Source: JANXVY01 sp040080145 (GTDB taxonomy: Bacteria; Pseudomonadota; Alphaproteobacteria; Rhizobiales; Hyphomicrobiaceae). From it: a stretch of 64,000 bases of DNA. The stretch covers positions 1-64,000 of the forward strand of contig JBEBJA010000090.1 of the NCBI GenBank assembly GCA_040080145.1, read 5' to 3'. Under the pieces are notes generated by a model. The model saw only the letters and a list, made by a program, of their open reading frames with translations. It did no database searches and was not told the DNA's origin. Both the position numbers and the translations under genes were made by a program. This document shows, one piece after another, positions 38,767 to 47,076 of this stretch. Numbering within the stretch: the stretch's first letter is position 1; every line of letters begins with the position of its first letter.

Positions 38767-41520
38767 ATGGCCATCGTCGTTGAAGAATTGCTAGTGCGGT
38801 TGCGTGCGGACCTCGACCAGTACAATTTTCAGCTTGGCGCGATGCAGCGCGGGACCGATAGCCGGTTGGCCGCGCTCGAAAGCCGCTACGCCCAGTTTGG
38901 GCGGCAACTGCACTCGACCGTTGCTGACACGATGGTTCGCATCAACACCGCTCTCGCGTCCGTCGGCGCCGGCCTCGGGGTTGTGTCGCTGCTCGGGTAC
39001 GCTGACGCCTGGACCCGCATAACCCGCGCCATTGACGCCACCAACAGCGTTTACGGCATCCAACTCGCCAGCGCGTCGCGCGTCGCACAGATGGCGGTAG
39101 AGACGCGAAGCGATCTTGAGGCGACGGAAAAACTCTACACCCGCACCGCAATCTCTGTGTCCAAGCTGGGCCAAGACATGGCTGTTGCGGAGCGCGTCAC
39201 AACCACGTTTGCAAAGGCGCTCAAGCTCGGGGGCGCCAACACGACGGAACAAACGTCGGCAATGCTGCAGTTTTCGCAAGCGCTGCAAAAGGGCAAGTTG
39301 GACGGTGACGAGTTCCGCAGCATCATGGAAAACGCGGGCGTTATCCAACAGGCGCTTATCGAAAAGTTTAAGGTGTCCGGGTCCGTGCTCATGGACATGG
39401 CGCAAAAGGGTAAGATCACCGCGAAAGACATCATTGAGGCGTTGGAGCAAATCAAGCCCAAGGTGGACGCGGCTTTCGATAGCGCACCTACAACTCTTGC
39501 GGAGAGCTTCACGAACCTCAAAACCGCCATAACCGAGTATATCGGTACGGCGGACCACGCCAACGGCGTTACGCAATCGCTAGCCGCCGGCGTCCAGTCG
39601 ATTGCGCAGAATGTCGATTTCCTCGTTCGCGGTGCGGTTACTGCGGCCGTGGCGTTAGGGCTGGTCTTCACCCCGGCAATGGTCGCGGCCGTGGAGGCCT
39701 TTGCAATCGCTATGCTGGGCGTTGCTACCGCGACCGCCCCTGTCATGCTGGTATTCGGGGCTATCACCGCCGGGCTTGTCGCATTCACCGCCGTAACCAA
39801 GGGTTTCGGCGATCAAATCGACATCGTGGCAGACAAAGGCGTCACGTTGCGCGACGTGTCAGACGGCTTCTACATCAACCTGAAGAAAGGCGCGGCGGAA
39901 GCGTTCGCGGAGTTCTCTAAGCAGGCGCGAGACGCCTTCGACGCTTTGCGCGAACACTTCGCGCAAGCCCAAGACGACGCCGACGCCACCAACGAAAAGC
40001 TACTGGGAGGCGTAAAGAAACTCACTAACCTCACCATCGGGGCGCTTATGGCCGTGTCCTACACTAGCGCGGCGATCATCGCCCTCACGTTCGGTGCGCT
40101 GCCCGACGCCATCGTTGAGGTGCTAAATGCGGCTCTTGTCAGCGTGCGGGACTTCGCCCGGTCTACCGCAGAGATATTGAACAAGATACCCGGCGTTAAG
40201 ATAGACGTTGACGCTATCGACGTGCACCAGTTCGCCCGCCCCTTTGAAGGCGCGGCGGACGAGGCCGCTTTCATGTGGCATAAGGCCACAAAAGCGATGG
40301 GCCGCGACTACATCGCCGAAATGGGAGGCGCAGCCGATGCGGTAACGCAAAAGGTCATGGAGACGGCGGAAGCGTTGGCCAAGGCGCGCAACGCACGGCA
40401 AGACACGGCGCAAGATGCAGAACTAGACCGGCCCGCCGGCACACCGCAACCCGTCTACCCCGACAAGGCGGATAGCAACAAATACACGAAAGAGCTTGAG
40501 CAAATCCGCAAGCGCACAGAGTTGCTTGTTGCGGAAGCGGCCGCCGTCCACTTGTCCACGGCGGAACAAGAAAAGGCGAAAGCGACGCAAATGCTTCTGA
40601 CGGCGGCTCGCGAAGCCGACGTGAAGGTGACACCGGAAGTCACGGCGGCGATTGAAAAGCTCGCCACGTCGTACGGCAACGCAACCGCGCAACTCAAGTT
40701 CTTGCAGGCGGTCCAGGCGGCCCGCGAAGACAACAAGGCGTTGCAGCGCGAAGTTGATCTAATCGGGCTGTACGGGAAAGAGCTTTACCGCGCCCGCGTC
40801 GAAGCGGAGTTGTTGGCGGAAGCCCGCAAGGCCGGCACCACTTTGTCAGACGCCAAACGTGCGGAGATTTCCGCTATCGCGGCGGAAAATGCGTCGCTGC
40901 ACCAACTGGTTGACACCATGAACCTCGTGAAGGACACGGCCAACAGCGCCCTGAAATCCTTCATTTCGGACCTGCGGCAAGGCAAGAGCGCGACGGAAGC
41001 CCTTGGGGGCTCGCTCAACAAGATCGCGGACAAGCTTATTGACATGGCCACAGAGCAGCTTGTCATGGCCGCCCTTGGCCCGCTGTTCAGCAACACGAAA
41101 TCGAGCAGCGGCTTTATATCAGGGGTCGCCAGCATGTTCGGTTTCGCGGAAGGCGGGGTTATGACGCCCCAAGGCCCGCGCGCGCTGAACAAGTTTGCGA
41201 CCGGCGGTGTGAGCACGCAAGCCGCCATATTCGGCGAAGCGGGACCGGAAGCGGCGGTGCCGTTGCCCGACGGCCGCCGCATCCCTGTTGATCTGCGGTT
41301 GCCGAACATGTCGGCGCTACAGCAACATGTCAGCGCGCAACCGTCCGCGCCGACGGCGAACGTCAGTGTCAACAACACGTTCAACGTCGGCGGCGGCGTG
41401 TCCGCCACGGACATTGCAAACCTGAAACGCGAGATTGCGGAAGCCTTGCCCGTCGCCGTCAAAAACGGCGTGACGCAAGCGTTCGACCGCGACCAGCGTT
41501 TCCGACGTTCGGGGATTTAA
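38767..41520 (+). CDS. Phage tail tape measure protein
   Basis: 917 residues from the ATG at 38767 (AGGAG eight bases upstream). The N-terminal tape-measure domain is recognisable around TFAKALKLGGANTTEQTSAM and LQKGKLDGDEFRSIMENAG. A hydrophobic block at about 283-343 is typical of tape measures, and the C-terminus has the lambda-family pattern FAEGGVMTPQGPR and AAIFGEAGPEAAVPL. It is long, uninterrupted and appears intact. In phages it sets tail length and helps DNA delivery. Here no other virion gene is in the element, so it may act with the tail parts of a helper phage. Confidence 0.9.
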   Translation: MAIVVEELLVRLRADLDQYNFQLGAMQRGTDSRLAALESRYAQFGRQLHSTVADTMVRINTALASVGAGLGVVSLLGYADAWTRITRAIDATNSVYGIQLASASRVAQMAVETRSDLEATEKLYTRTAISVSKLGQDMAVAERVTTTFAKALKLGGANTTEQTSAMLQFSQALQKGKLDGDEFRSIMENAGVIQQALIEKFKVSGSVLMDMAQKGKITAKDIIEALEQIKPKVDAAFDSAPTTLAESFTNLKTAITEYIGTADHANGVTQSLAAGVQSIAQNVDFLVRGAVTAAVALGLVFTPAMVAAVEAFAIAMLGVATATAPVMLVFGAITAGLVAFTAVTKGFGDQIDIVADKGVTLRDVSDGFYINLKKGAAEAFAEFSKQARDAFDALREHFAQAQDDADATNEKLLGGVKKLTNLTIGALMAVSYTSAAIIALTFGALPDAIVEVLNAALVSVRDFARSTAEILNKIPGVKIDVDAIDVHQFARPFEGAADEAAFMWHKATKAMGRDYIAEMGGAADAVTQKVMETAEALAKARNARQDTAQDAELDRPAGTPQPVYPDKADSNKYTKELEQIRKRTELLVAEAAAVHLSTAEQEKAKATQMLLTAAREADVKVTPEVTAAIEKLATSYGNATAQLKFLQAVQAAREDNKALQREVDLIGLYGKELYRARVEAELLAEARKAGTTLSDAKRAEISAIAAENASLHQLVDTMNLVKDTANSALKSFISDLRQGKSATEALGGSLNKIADKLIDMATEQLVMAALGPLFSNTKSSSGFISGVASMFGFAEGGVMTPQGPRALNKFATGGVSTQAAIFGEAGPEAAVPLPDGRRIPVDLRLPNMSALQQHVSAQPSAPTANVSVNNTFNVGGGVSATDIANLKREIAEALPVAVKNGVTQAFDRDQRFRRSGI

Positions 41521-41909
41521 GCCGGTCGCGCAACATCGGCGGTGGAAGTGTTGCTTTCGCCGCCCGTCGCCAATGCTGCTTTTTCCGCATCACGCTTCTG
41601 ACGGCGTTGGCGGTTTCGTTCTTTCACTCGTTCAGCATTTTCGCGGTACCAACGCGCGCATTGTTCCCGGTCCTTCGATGGGTCGGCTTTCCGGCGTTGG
41701 CGATTTCGATCTTTCACTCGTTCAGCATTTTCGCGGTACCAGCGCGCGCATTGCTCCCGGTCTTTCGATGGGTCAGCTTTTCGCCGCCGGGCGCATGATG
41801 CACGACTGTCGGCCCGTCGTACCGCGTCCCGGTGTGCTGCGCACGCTTTCGGGTAACGGCGGTTGCGGGCCTTCTCTGTGGGCGTCCCGCAGATCACACA
41901 GGTTTTCAT
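41517..41909 (-). CDS. Small Cys/Arg-rich protein with an internal 30-residue tandem duplication
   Basis: 130 residues from the ATG at 41909 (AGGGG upstream). It starts with a CxxC-type knuckle (MKTCVICGTP, with Cys and His at about 23-26). A 30-residue unit (KADPSKDREQCARWYRENAE and onward) is present twice in tandem with one Asp/Glu difference. Very basic overall; a nucleic-acid-binding or HNH-like role is possible but unproven. Its stop codon overlaps that of the convergent tape measure gene. Confidence 0.65.
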   Translation of the reverse strand: MKTCVICGTPTEKARNRRYPKACAAHRDAVRRADSRASCARRRKADPSKDREQCARWYRENAERVKDRNRQRRKADPSKDREQCARWYRENAERVKERNRQRRQKRDAEKAALATGGESNTSTADVARPA

Positions 41910-41919
41910 AGCGACACCC

Positions 41920-42192
41920 CTACGCGCGACCGACGCGGGCCGTTGTCGGTTTTTGCCCCCGCGCGTATTTCGCCGTTCCGCTGGGGAAGTTCGCAATCCA
42001 GGCCTCAACGTCAGAGGCCCGCCAGACACAACGTCCGCTGTCAGCTAATGGCGGAAGGAAGCGACCCGTTGCAACGCGCCGGTCGAGAGTTGAGCGCGAG
42101 AGACAAAGCGCCTCGCAGACGTGTTTTTTGGTCACGAACCGGTCTTGCAGTCCAGTCGATGCAACTTGTTCGCGAAGCGATGCGATATTCAC
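41920..42192 (-). CDS. Second AlpA-like helix-turn-helix protein
   Basis: 90 residues from the GTG at 42192 (AGGGGG upstream). The HTH region reads KKHVCEALCLSRSTLDRRVA, then GRCVWRASDVEAWIANF, the same pattern as the AlpA protein at 35,277. Located beside the integrase gene, so it may be the excisionase, with the other AlpA acting on replication. Confidence 0.75.
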   Translation of the reverse strand: MNIASLREQVASTGLQDRFVTKKHVCEALCLSRSTLDRRVATGRFLPPLADSGRCVWRASDVEAWIANFPSGTAKYARGQKPTTARVGRA

Positions 42193-42293
42193 GGCTGTCC
42201 CCCTGAATCGGCAGCTTGATTGCTGATGACTCAATCCTTCCCATGAACGCGCAAAACAGCGCAACCGCATAGAATTGCAGCACCTTTTGCGGG

Positions 42294-43571
42294 TTAGGCT
42301 CGGAGCAACACGACGTTATCGGCGGCGCTTGTGCCGGGGTTTAGGCCAACTGCGTTCGCGACGTGGCTGGACCATGCTTGCAGCGCGGGTCGCATCTGCT
42401 TTTCGATGAACACCAGCGACGGGGCGGTGTAGTGCTTGTCGCCGATAGATGTTCCGGCGTGACCAAGGGCGGCGTTGAGGATCGTGTCCGAATAACCAGC
42501 GTCGCGCAGCCAGGTGCGGCACGCCGCGCGGCCGTCATGCAAGCGCACGTCAGATGCCCCGGCTTCCCCGCGCAACCGGGCAATGGCGCGACTGATGCTG
42601 TGCGGGTCCAAATGAGGGAATTTTTCGGCGCCGCGCTGGGCCGGGAAAATGTGGTCGCAGCTGGGCCCCGCCAGTTCGATAGCGCGGCGGAACATTGCAA
42701 CCGCCTCGGTGGAAAGGGGCACGATCTTTGGTTGGCCGCTCTTTGTGCGACCTTCCACGGTGCGACCCTTCACCATCGTATCGCCGGGGATTGTCCAGCG
42801 TTCATTTTCAAGGTCCAGTTCGCAAAGCCGCGCCCCGACAACTTCGCTGCGGCGGCTTGCCGTGATCCATGCAAGCCGGGCACACAGCGCCACCGGTTCG
42901 GTAACTTGATCGAGCGCGGTCCAGAGGCCCGCCAATTCATTGTCCGCCATCCCTCGCGAACGGGGCTGTGCGGAAGCGCGCGCCGGCAACATGCGGCAGA
43001 CGTTCGCCTGTAGGCCGATGGCGCGGCGGCTCTTGATGCCCCAGGTAACAGCGGACGAGATTGCGGCCTTGGTCCGGTCAGCTTGCACGATGGAGCCGCG
43101 AGCAACGATTGCGTCGAGTACATCGGCCACCATGTTCGCCGTCAACTCGACTGCCGGCACGTCGCCAAGATTTGGAACGATGTCTTTGTAAAGCGCGGCC
43201 TTGTAGGCGGCACGGGTCGATTTGGCGGGTCCATCAGGCGCGGCAAGGAAGGCTTCAACCAGTTGCGCCACGGTCATCGCGGTTCGCATAGCGTTGGCAT
43301 CTGCAACCGGGTCCGCGCCTTTGCTCACCTTTGCCAGTGCGTCAATCGCGGCGATACGTGCGGCTGCGAGCGTCATCGCTTCGCGGCGACCGATTTTCAA
43401 CCGCCGGCGCGTCTTTCCAGCCGCGTATGCCAGAAAGTAAGTCGCGATGCCGGACGGCTGAACCAGTAAAACTAGGCCGGGCACGCGCTCAATCCGGTAT
43501 TCCGTTGGCCGGTCGCCTACTGCCTTGGCGGCTGCAACGGTGGCGGCGTTGAATGGCAGTATGCGCGGCAT
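42294..43571 (-). CDS. int: Tyrosine recombinase / integrase (P4 type)
   Basis: 425 residues from the ATG at 43571 (GGGG upstream). Catalytic parts: Arg in TASRRSEVVGARL, the His-x-x-Arg pair in LHDGRAACRTW, His in ALGHAGTS and the nucleophile Tyr in DKHYTAPSL. An N-terminal arm-binding domain precedes these. Located at the attR end; should catalyse exchange at the 52-bp att core. Confidence 0.94.
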   Translation of the reverse strand: MPRILPFNAATVAAAKAVGDRPTEYRIERVPGLVLLVQPSGIATYFLAYAAGKTRRRLKIGRREAMTLAAARIAAIDALAKVSKGADPVADANAMRTAMTVAQLVEAFLAAPDGPAKSTRAAYKAALYKDIVPNLGDVPAVELTANMVADVLDAIVARGSIVQADRTKAAISSAVTWGIKSRRAIGLQANVCRMLPARASAQPRSRGMADNELAGLWTALDQVTEPVALCARLAWITASRRSEVVGARLCELDLENERWTIPGDTMVKGRTVEGRTKSGQPKIVPLSTEAVAMFRRAIELAGPSCDHIFPAQRGAEKFPHLDPHSISRAIARLRGEAGASDVRLHDGRAACRTWLRDAGYSDTILNAALGHAGTSIGDKHYTAPSLVFIEKQMRPALQAWSSHVANAVGLNPGTSAADNVVLLRA

Positions 43572-43590
43572 GTGGTGTCCCCGTTGCTTC

Positions 43591-43628
43591 GGTAGCATTT
43601 TGCCTCTTATGCTACGCCAATGCTACCG
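43591..43628. other. Right-end arm-type integrase sites (ATGCTAC x3)
   Basis: ATGCTACG at 43,609 and ATGCTACCG at 43,620 (11-bp spacing, as on the left), plus an inverted copy at 43,591-43,598. They lie between the integrase gene and attR, so integrase binding could also repress its own gene. Confidence 0.6.
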
Positions 43629-43743
43629 AAATTTGAGCATGAATGAGTTGCATTGCTCGTGATCGCTTCTGCAATGCTCTGAATCATAAGTCAAAACTCA
43701 TGTTCAAACATTATCACGGGTGCGCATCGTTCGTCAAAGAATA

Positions 43744-43795
43744 AGACTACGAATCTGAGGGTCAGGAGTTCGAATCTCTTCGGGTGCGCCAATCT
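43744..43795 (+). repeat. attR: 52-bp copy of the tRNA-Arg 3' part
   Basis: Perfect copy of 32,925-32,976. It contains only the 3' part of the tRNA and cannot be a functional tRNA gene. Marks the right end of the first element. Confidence 0.93.
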
Positions 43796-43818
43796 TTTCA
43801 AGGGTTTAGAGCTAAAGA

Positions 43819-43870
43819 CTGCTCCCCAAAAACTCTCTCAAATCAATTTGGAGCAGATGTGGAGCAGATG
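43819..43870. other. Paired 11-bp repeats (TGGAGCAGATG x2) just right of attR
   Basis: TGGAGCAGATG occurs twice head to tail at 43,849 and 43,860, with an inverted GGGAGCAG at 43,818. The layout (one inverted, two direct at 11 bp) mirrors the arm sites of the first element but with a different sequence. It could be the left arm of a second tRNA-Arg-targeting element. Confidence 0.45.
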
Positions 43871-44013
43871 AGCTTCCCCTCTGAAATTCTCCATGTTGTC
43901 TTCCGACACGAAGACTCAGCATTCCGCACGGCTACCGCCGCTTCGGCTGACCTATTCCAAAATAACATGGCTCGCGCCGCCTCTTTCTCCCGGATAGCTT
44001 GTCGCGGTATAAT

Positions 44014-44177
44014 GTTCCCGTACGGGAACATCTAGCTATTTTGACCCCATTTATTGGAATTTGTTCCTGAACGGGAACATTTATACGAATTGAGGAGGAT
44101 TTCATCACCTTTGTTCCCGATCGGGAACATAATCTCGGAATCGATCTAGAATCGTGCTATTGTTCCTGTACGGGAAC
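44014..44177. promoter_or_regulatory. Four evenly spaced 16-bp palindromic operators upstream of hipBA
   Basis: Palindromes at 44,014, 44,063, 44,113 and 44,162 share GTTCC(C/T)GNNCGGGAAC. Start-to-start spacing is 49, 50 and 49 bp. A TATAAT (44,008-44,013) touches the first. Four operators ahead of hipBA recall the E. coli system, where HipB binds cooperatively and represses. The last ends 15 bp before the hipB ATG. Confidence 0.85.
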
Positions 44178-44192
44178 AATGAAAGCCGTTCT

Positions 44193-44498
44193 ATGATTCT
44201 GGAGATTGAACCGTTGGCCGAGAACCTTGGCACTAATCAGGCTACGCGCTTCGGCGCTTTGGTGCGTGAACACCGCAAAGCCCTTAAGATGAGCCAAGAC
44301 GACTTGGCGTTGGCAACGGGTGTCGGCCGCCGGTTCATCATCGAACTGGAGGGTGGGAAGTCAAGCGTCCAGCTTGGCCGGGCTTTGGTTGTGGCCGAAG
44401 CCGTGGGGTTGCGGGTGTTCGACCTTATGACCCACACTAACGCCGACAATGCGCTGCTTCCAGATATGCCCGATGATGACGAGGGGCCAGACGCGTGA
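44193..44498 (+). CDS. hipB: HipB-like antitoxin (XRE-type HTH)
   Basis: 101 residues with a Xre/Cro-type HTH (FGALVREHRKALKMSQDDLA, then GVGRRFIIELEGGKSSVQLG). Antitoxin and autorepressor of the HipA kinase. The ATG at 44193 is chosen because the longer frame from 44,154 runs through the last operator. Stop codon overlaps the hipA GTG (GTGA). Confidence 0.92.
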   Translation: MILEIEPLAENLGTNQATRFGALVREHRKALKMSQDDLALATGVGRRFIIELEGGKSSVQLGRALVVAEAVGLRVFDLMTHTNADNALLPDMPDDDEGPDA

Positions 44499-45859
44499 GT
44501 TCGCTTTCCGTTTACTACGAGACGCGGTGCGTGGGCCGTATCGAGGCCGGTGCCGATGGTCCCTCGTTCGTCTATGACCCCGTTTGGCTGCGCACTCGGG
44601 GGGCGTTTCCACTATCTATCCTGATGCCGTTGTCGCCCATGCCAGTGGCTCCGCTGGTGTTTTTGCCCTGGGCCGCAAACTTGCTGCCCGAAGGGTCTCA
44701 GCTCAAAGCCATTGGTGCTGCACTTGGAGCGGCTCCAGGCGACGTGGTCGCTATTCTCTCCGAAATCGGACGGGATACCGCTGGCGCGCTCTCAATTGGT
44801 CAACCTGGAACGGCGCGGGTTGGTGATTGGCGGGTCGTCGAGACCGAGGATGCCCTTGAGCGCATTCTGAGTGAACTCCCCAGCAAGCCATTTCTGGCTG
44901 GTGAAGACGGTGTGTCCATGTCGCTGGCAGGCGTGCAAAGTAAGCTCGGAGTTGCCCTCGATACGGACGGCCGGATTTGCATCCCGTTGGAAGGAGCGCC
45001 TTCTACGCATATTCTCAAGCCTGACACTGACCGGCTATTTGGCAGCGTACAGAATGAGGCGCTTTGCCTGACGCTGGCGCGCCGTTGCGGGCTCAATGCG
45101 CCGCATGTCACCACCGGTCGGGCAGGCAAGCGGGCGTATTTTCTAATCGACCGCTATGATCGCTATCAGCAAGGTGACCGCTGGCGGCGTTTGCACCAAG
45201 AAGACTTCTGTCAGGCGCTGGGTAAGCCACCCGCCGCAAAGTACGAATCCAACCAAACCGGTATCAAGGGGCCTACGTTTGCCGATATGTTTGCGTTGAC
45301 CCGCAATGCCATGGCGGCGCCCGATCTGCTGGCATTGCTCGACTATGCGATTTTCAACGTAGTGGTCTGCAATACCGATGCCCACGCCAAGAATTACTCG
45401 CTGATGATTTCGGGCAAAGGGTTCAAGCTGGCGCCGATCTACGACGTGATGTGTGCGGCGGCATGGGACAACGTCACGTCAAATCTGGCTCAAAAGATTG
45501 CGGGGAAGAACCGGGGAGACCACCTCAAACGCCGCCATTGGGAGACCTTCGCCAAAGAATGCGGACTTGGCCCATCACGCGTCATCGCGCGCGTTCGAGC
45601 GTTGGCAACGGCTGTCATTAACGAGCTGGATGCTGCCATGTCCGACGTTGCGGCAATGCCGGCTGGGACGCATGTCATGTTACCTGAGTTCAGGAAGGCC
45701 ATTGATGCCCGAGCACGCGGGATCTTGGCCGGACTGGTTGAGGATGACGCTAAGCCTGCCTTGGTGGCAGCTACCGAACCGAGCTTGGCGAAAACCAAAA
45801 TGGCGACGCCATCGAAGCACAGAGCGCCAAAGGCAAAGAGTTCCAAAAGCGATAAGTAA
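44495..45859 (+). CDS. hipA: HipA-like serine/threonine kinase toxin
   Basis: 454 residues, GTG start overlapping hipB. HipA kinases phosphorylate glutamyl-tRNA synthetase or related targets and cause growth arrest. Family features: N-subdomain (VYYETRCVGRIEA), ATP-loop SLAGVQSKLGV, catalytic loop NTDAHAKNYSLM and the metal motif LAPIYDVMCAA. Full length with a basic, Lys/Ala-rich tail after about 430. Likely a plasmid addiction or stress-persistence module. Confidence 0.93.
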   Translation: MSSLSVYYETRCVGRIEAGADGPSFVYDPVWLRTRGAFPLSILMPLSPMPVAPLVFLPWAANLLPEGSQLKAIGAALGAAPGDVVAILSEIGRDTAGALSIGQPGTARVGDWRVVETEDALERILSELPSKPFLAGEDGVSMSLAGVQSKLGVALDTDGRICIPLEGAPSTHILKPDTDRLFGSVQNEALCLTLARRCGLNAPHVTTGRAGKRAYFLIDRYDRYQQGDRWRRLHQEDFCQALGKPPAAKYESNQTGIKGPTFADMFALTRNAMAAPDLLALLDYAIFNVVVCNTDAHAKNYSLMISGKGFKLAPIYDVMCAAAWDNVTSNLAQKIAGKNRGDHLKRRHWETFAKECGLGPSRVIARVRALATAVINELDAAMSDVAAMPAGTHVMLPEFRKAIDARARGILAGLVEDDAKPALVAATEPSLAKTKMATPSKHRAPKAKSSKSDK

Positions 45860-45897
45860 GTGGCATGGCCTTGCTGCTGAGGTGTCCTCCAGGGTTG

Positions 45898-46116
45898 TCA
45901 TCCGCGAGATACGAGAGAACCTTCGTCCGGTTCGCCCTCAATCTTCTCGTTCGGCTCCAGCAGGACGATCCGCCCGTCTCGCGGCAATACATCGAGAACC
46001 ACGGTCAATCCCGCTCCCGCTTCATGAGGGTATGCTCGCCCAATCCGCGTCCATACTCCCCTGCCCTGCTTACTCCGCTTCACCGCAAAAGCGATGAGAA
46101 CAGGGTCGTTCGTCAC
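45898..46116 (-). CDS. Small plasmid protein, unknown
   Basis: 72 residues. The core, PVLIAFAVKRSKQGRGVWTR, then GRAYPHEAGAGLTVVLDV and GRIVLLEP, is a pattern I know from uncharacterised proteins on alphaproteobacterial plasmids. GTG at 46116 with AGAGG upstream; GTG at 46146 would overlap the preceding gene. Third gene of the ParA operon on the minus strand, 11 bp after the previous stop. Confidence 0.7.
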   Translation of the reverse strand: MTNDPVLIAFAVKRSKQGRGVWTRIGRAYPHEAGAGLTVVLDVLPRDGRIVLLEPNEKIEGEPDEGSLVSRG

Positions 46117-46127
46117 CTCTCCAGCCT

Positions 46128-46397
46128 CTAGCGGCGACGATCGCACATGGCGTCGTCAGGGATCACAATGCCTGCCTCGCGGAACACTTCCAGCAACACG
46201 AGACGAAGCGTCCGTCCTTTCTTGGTGCCGATACGCGCACGCAGCTGCTCAGCAACGCTCGCTGGCACCTGCGCTTGGATGAATTCTTCTGGTTCAGCCA
46301 CGGCAGCGACCACCACGGGACGGGTCGGCAACACGGATACTTCTGCAGGGGTCGCCCGCGTGGCACGCCCCAGGATGTTTTCAAGCTGCTTTGACAT
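46128..46397 (-). CDS. Small partner protein of ParA (putative centromere-binding or accessory)
   Basis: 89 residues from the ATG at 46397, which has a strong AAGGAGG. The C-terminal half (IQAQVPASVAEQLRARIGTK, then LRLVLLEVFREAGI) resembles a ribbon-helix-helix-like DNA-binding protein, as small ParB/ParG partners of plasmid ParA are. It overlaps parA by 17 bases. Confidence 0.7.
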   Translation of the reverse strand: MSKQLENILGRATRATPAEVSVLPTRPVVVAAVAEPEEFIQAQVPASVAEQLRARIGTKKGRTLRLVLLEVFREAGIVIPDDAMCDRRR

Positions 46398-47076
46398 GGT
46401 TCGTACCTCCTTGAATTGAAATTTCACTGACAAGCTCAGCAATGTCGCGTGCGGCAGCACCCTCGGGATCGACGACGCTGGGCGCTAGTCCCCGCATCGA
46501 GAACTCGGGGTAGGCCACTCGTTGCATGATGGCGACTTCCAGCAGGGGGTAGCCGGCTTTCTCAAGTTCCTTGCGGACTTGCCGTGCGATCATCGTGCCG
46601 GGGCTCACCATGGTTAGAACCATCTTGGCCTCAATCGGCCGTCCAGCGCGCTCAGGCGTGAGGTTCAGTTCAGAGATAAGGTTCAGCATCGCAACCGCTT
46701 CGCGGATATCCTCTGCGGCTGGCTTGAGGGGAATCAGCACCAGATCTGCTGCCACGCACGCCATGATGGTGGTTTGGTTGCGGAACCCAGCGGTATCGAC
46801 GACCACGACGCTGTGGCGCTCGCGAAGCTCTTGGATGGTGTGAGTGATGGTTTCAGCTTCGGGGCTGGCCACGACCGTTACTTTCGCCATCAGCCCTTCA
46901 GAATCGTGAAGGCTCACGATGGATGCCTGTGGGTCAGCGTCGACGAGGGCGGGGGTTTGGCCGACACTCAGCCAGTGCGCCGCTAGAGACCGCGCTAGCG
47001 TTGATTTACCGACACCGCCCTTGCCGCTGGCAAGCACGATGACTTTGGGAGTGGTGATATGAGGTTTGTTTTTCAT
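46381..47076 (-). CDS. parA: ParA-family partition ATPase
   Basis: 231 residues. Deviant Walker A at 19-26 (KGGVGKST), Walker A' region VVVDTAGFRNQT, and Walker B-like ADLVLIPLKP. This short form, without an N-terminal HTH, is the type Ib plasmid partition ATPase. First gene of a three-gene operon; an AT-rich repeat region upstream is the likely centromere. Confidence 0.92.
   Translation of the reverse strand: MKNKPHITTPKVIVLASGKGGVGKSTLARSLAAHWLSVGQTPALVDADPQASIVSLHDSEGLMAKVTVVASPEAETITHTIQELRERHSVVVVDTAGFRNQTTIMACVAADLVLIPLKPAAEDIREAVAMLNLISELNLTPERAGRPIEAKMVLTMVSPGTMIARQVRKELEKAGYPLLEVAIMQRVAYPEFSMRGLAPSVVDPEGAAARDIAELVSEISIQGGTNHVKAA

Larger units (their letters stand above)
32925..43795. 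mobile_element. tRNA-Arg-integrated phage-satellite-like element, 10.8 kb
   Basis: Bounded by the 52-bp att repeats. Order from the tRNA: arm-type sites, a small membrane protein, a membrane protein ending in a winged helix, AlpA, primase-polymerase/helicase, a TGGATC-rich origin-like region, a small unknown gene, a tail tape measure gene, a duplicated small Cys-rich protein gene, a second AlpA-like gene, integrase, arm-type sites. Size and gene set (int, AlpA, prim-rep) match phage satellites and P4-like elements. No capsid, portal, terminase, lysis or other tail gene is present. No gene looks broken, so it may be active. Confidence 0.88.

Noticed and set aside
41573..41911. Plus-strand frames opposite the duplicated Cys-rich gene
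   Set aside because: They mirror the 90-bp repeat in another frame; the minus frame has the RBS and Cys motif.
43784..44035. Small frame spanning attR and the first hip operator
   Set aside because: Begins inside the tRNA remnant and runs through repeats and a promoter; coding is unlikely.
44014..44177. Four short evenly spaced repeats considered as a CRISPR array
   Set aside because: Only four 16-bp palindromes with variable centres and no cas genes; operators of hipBA explain them.
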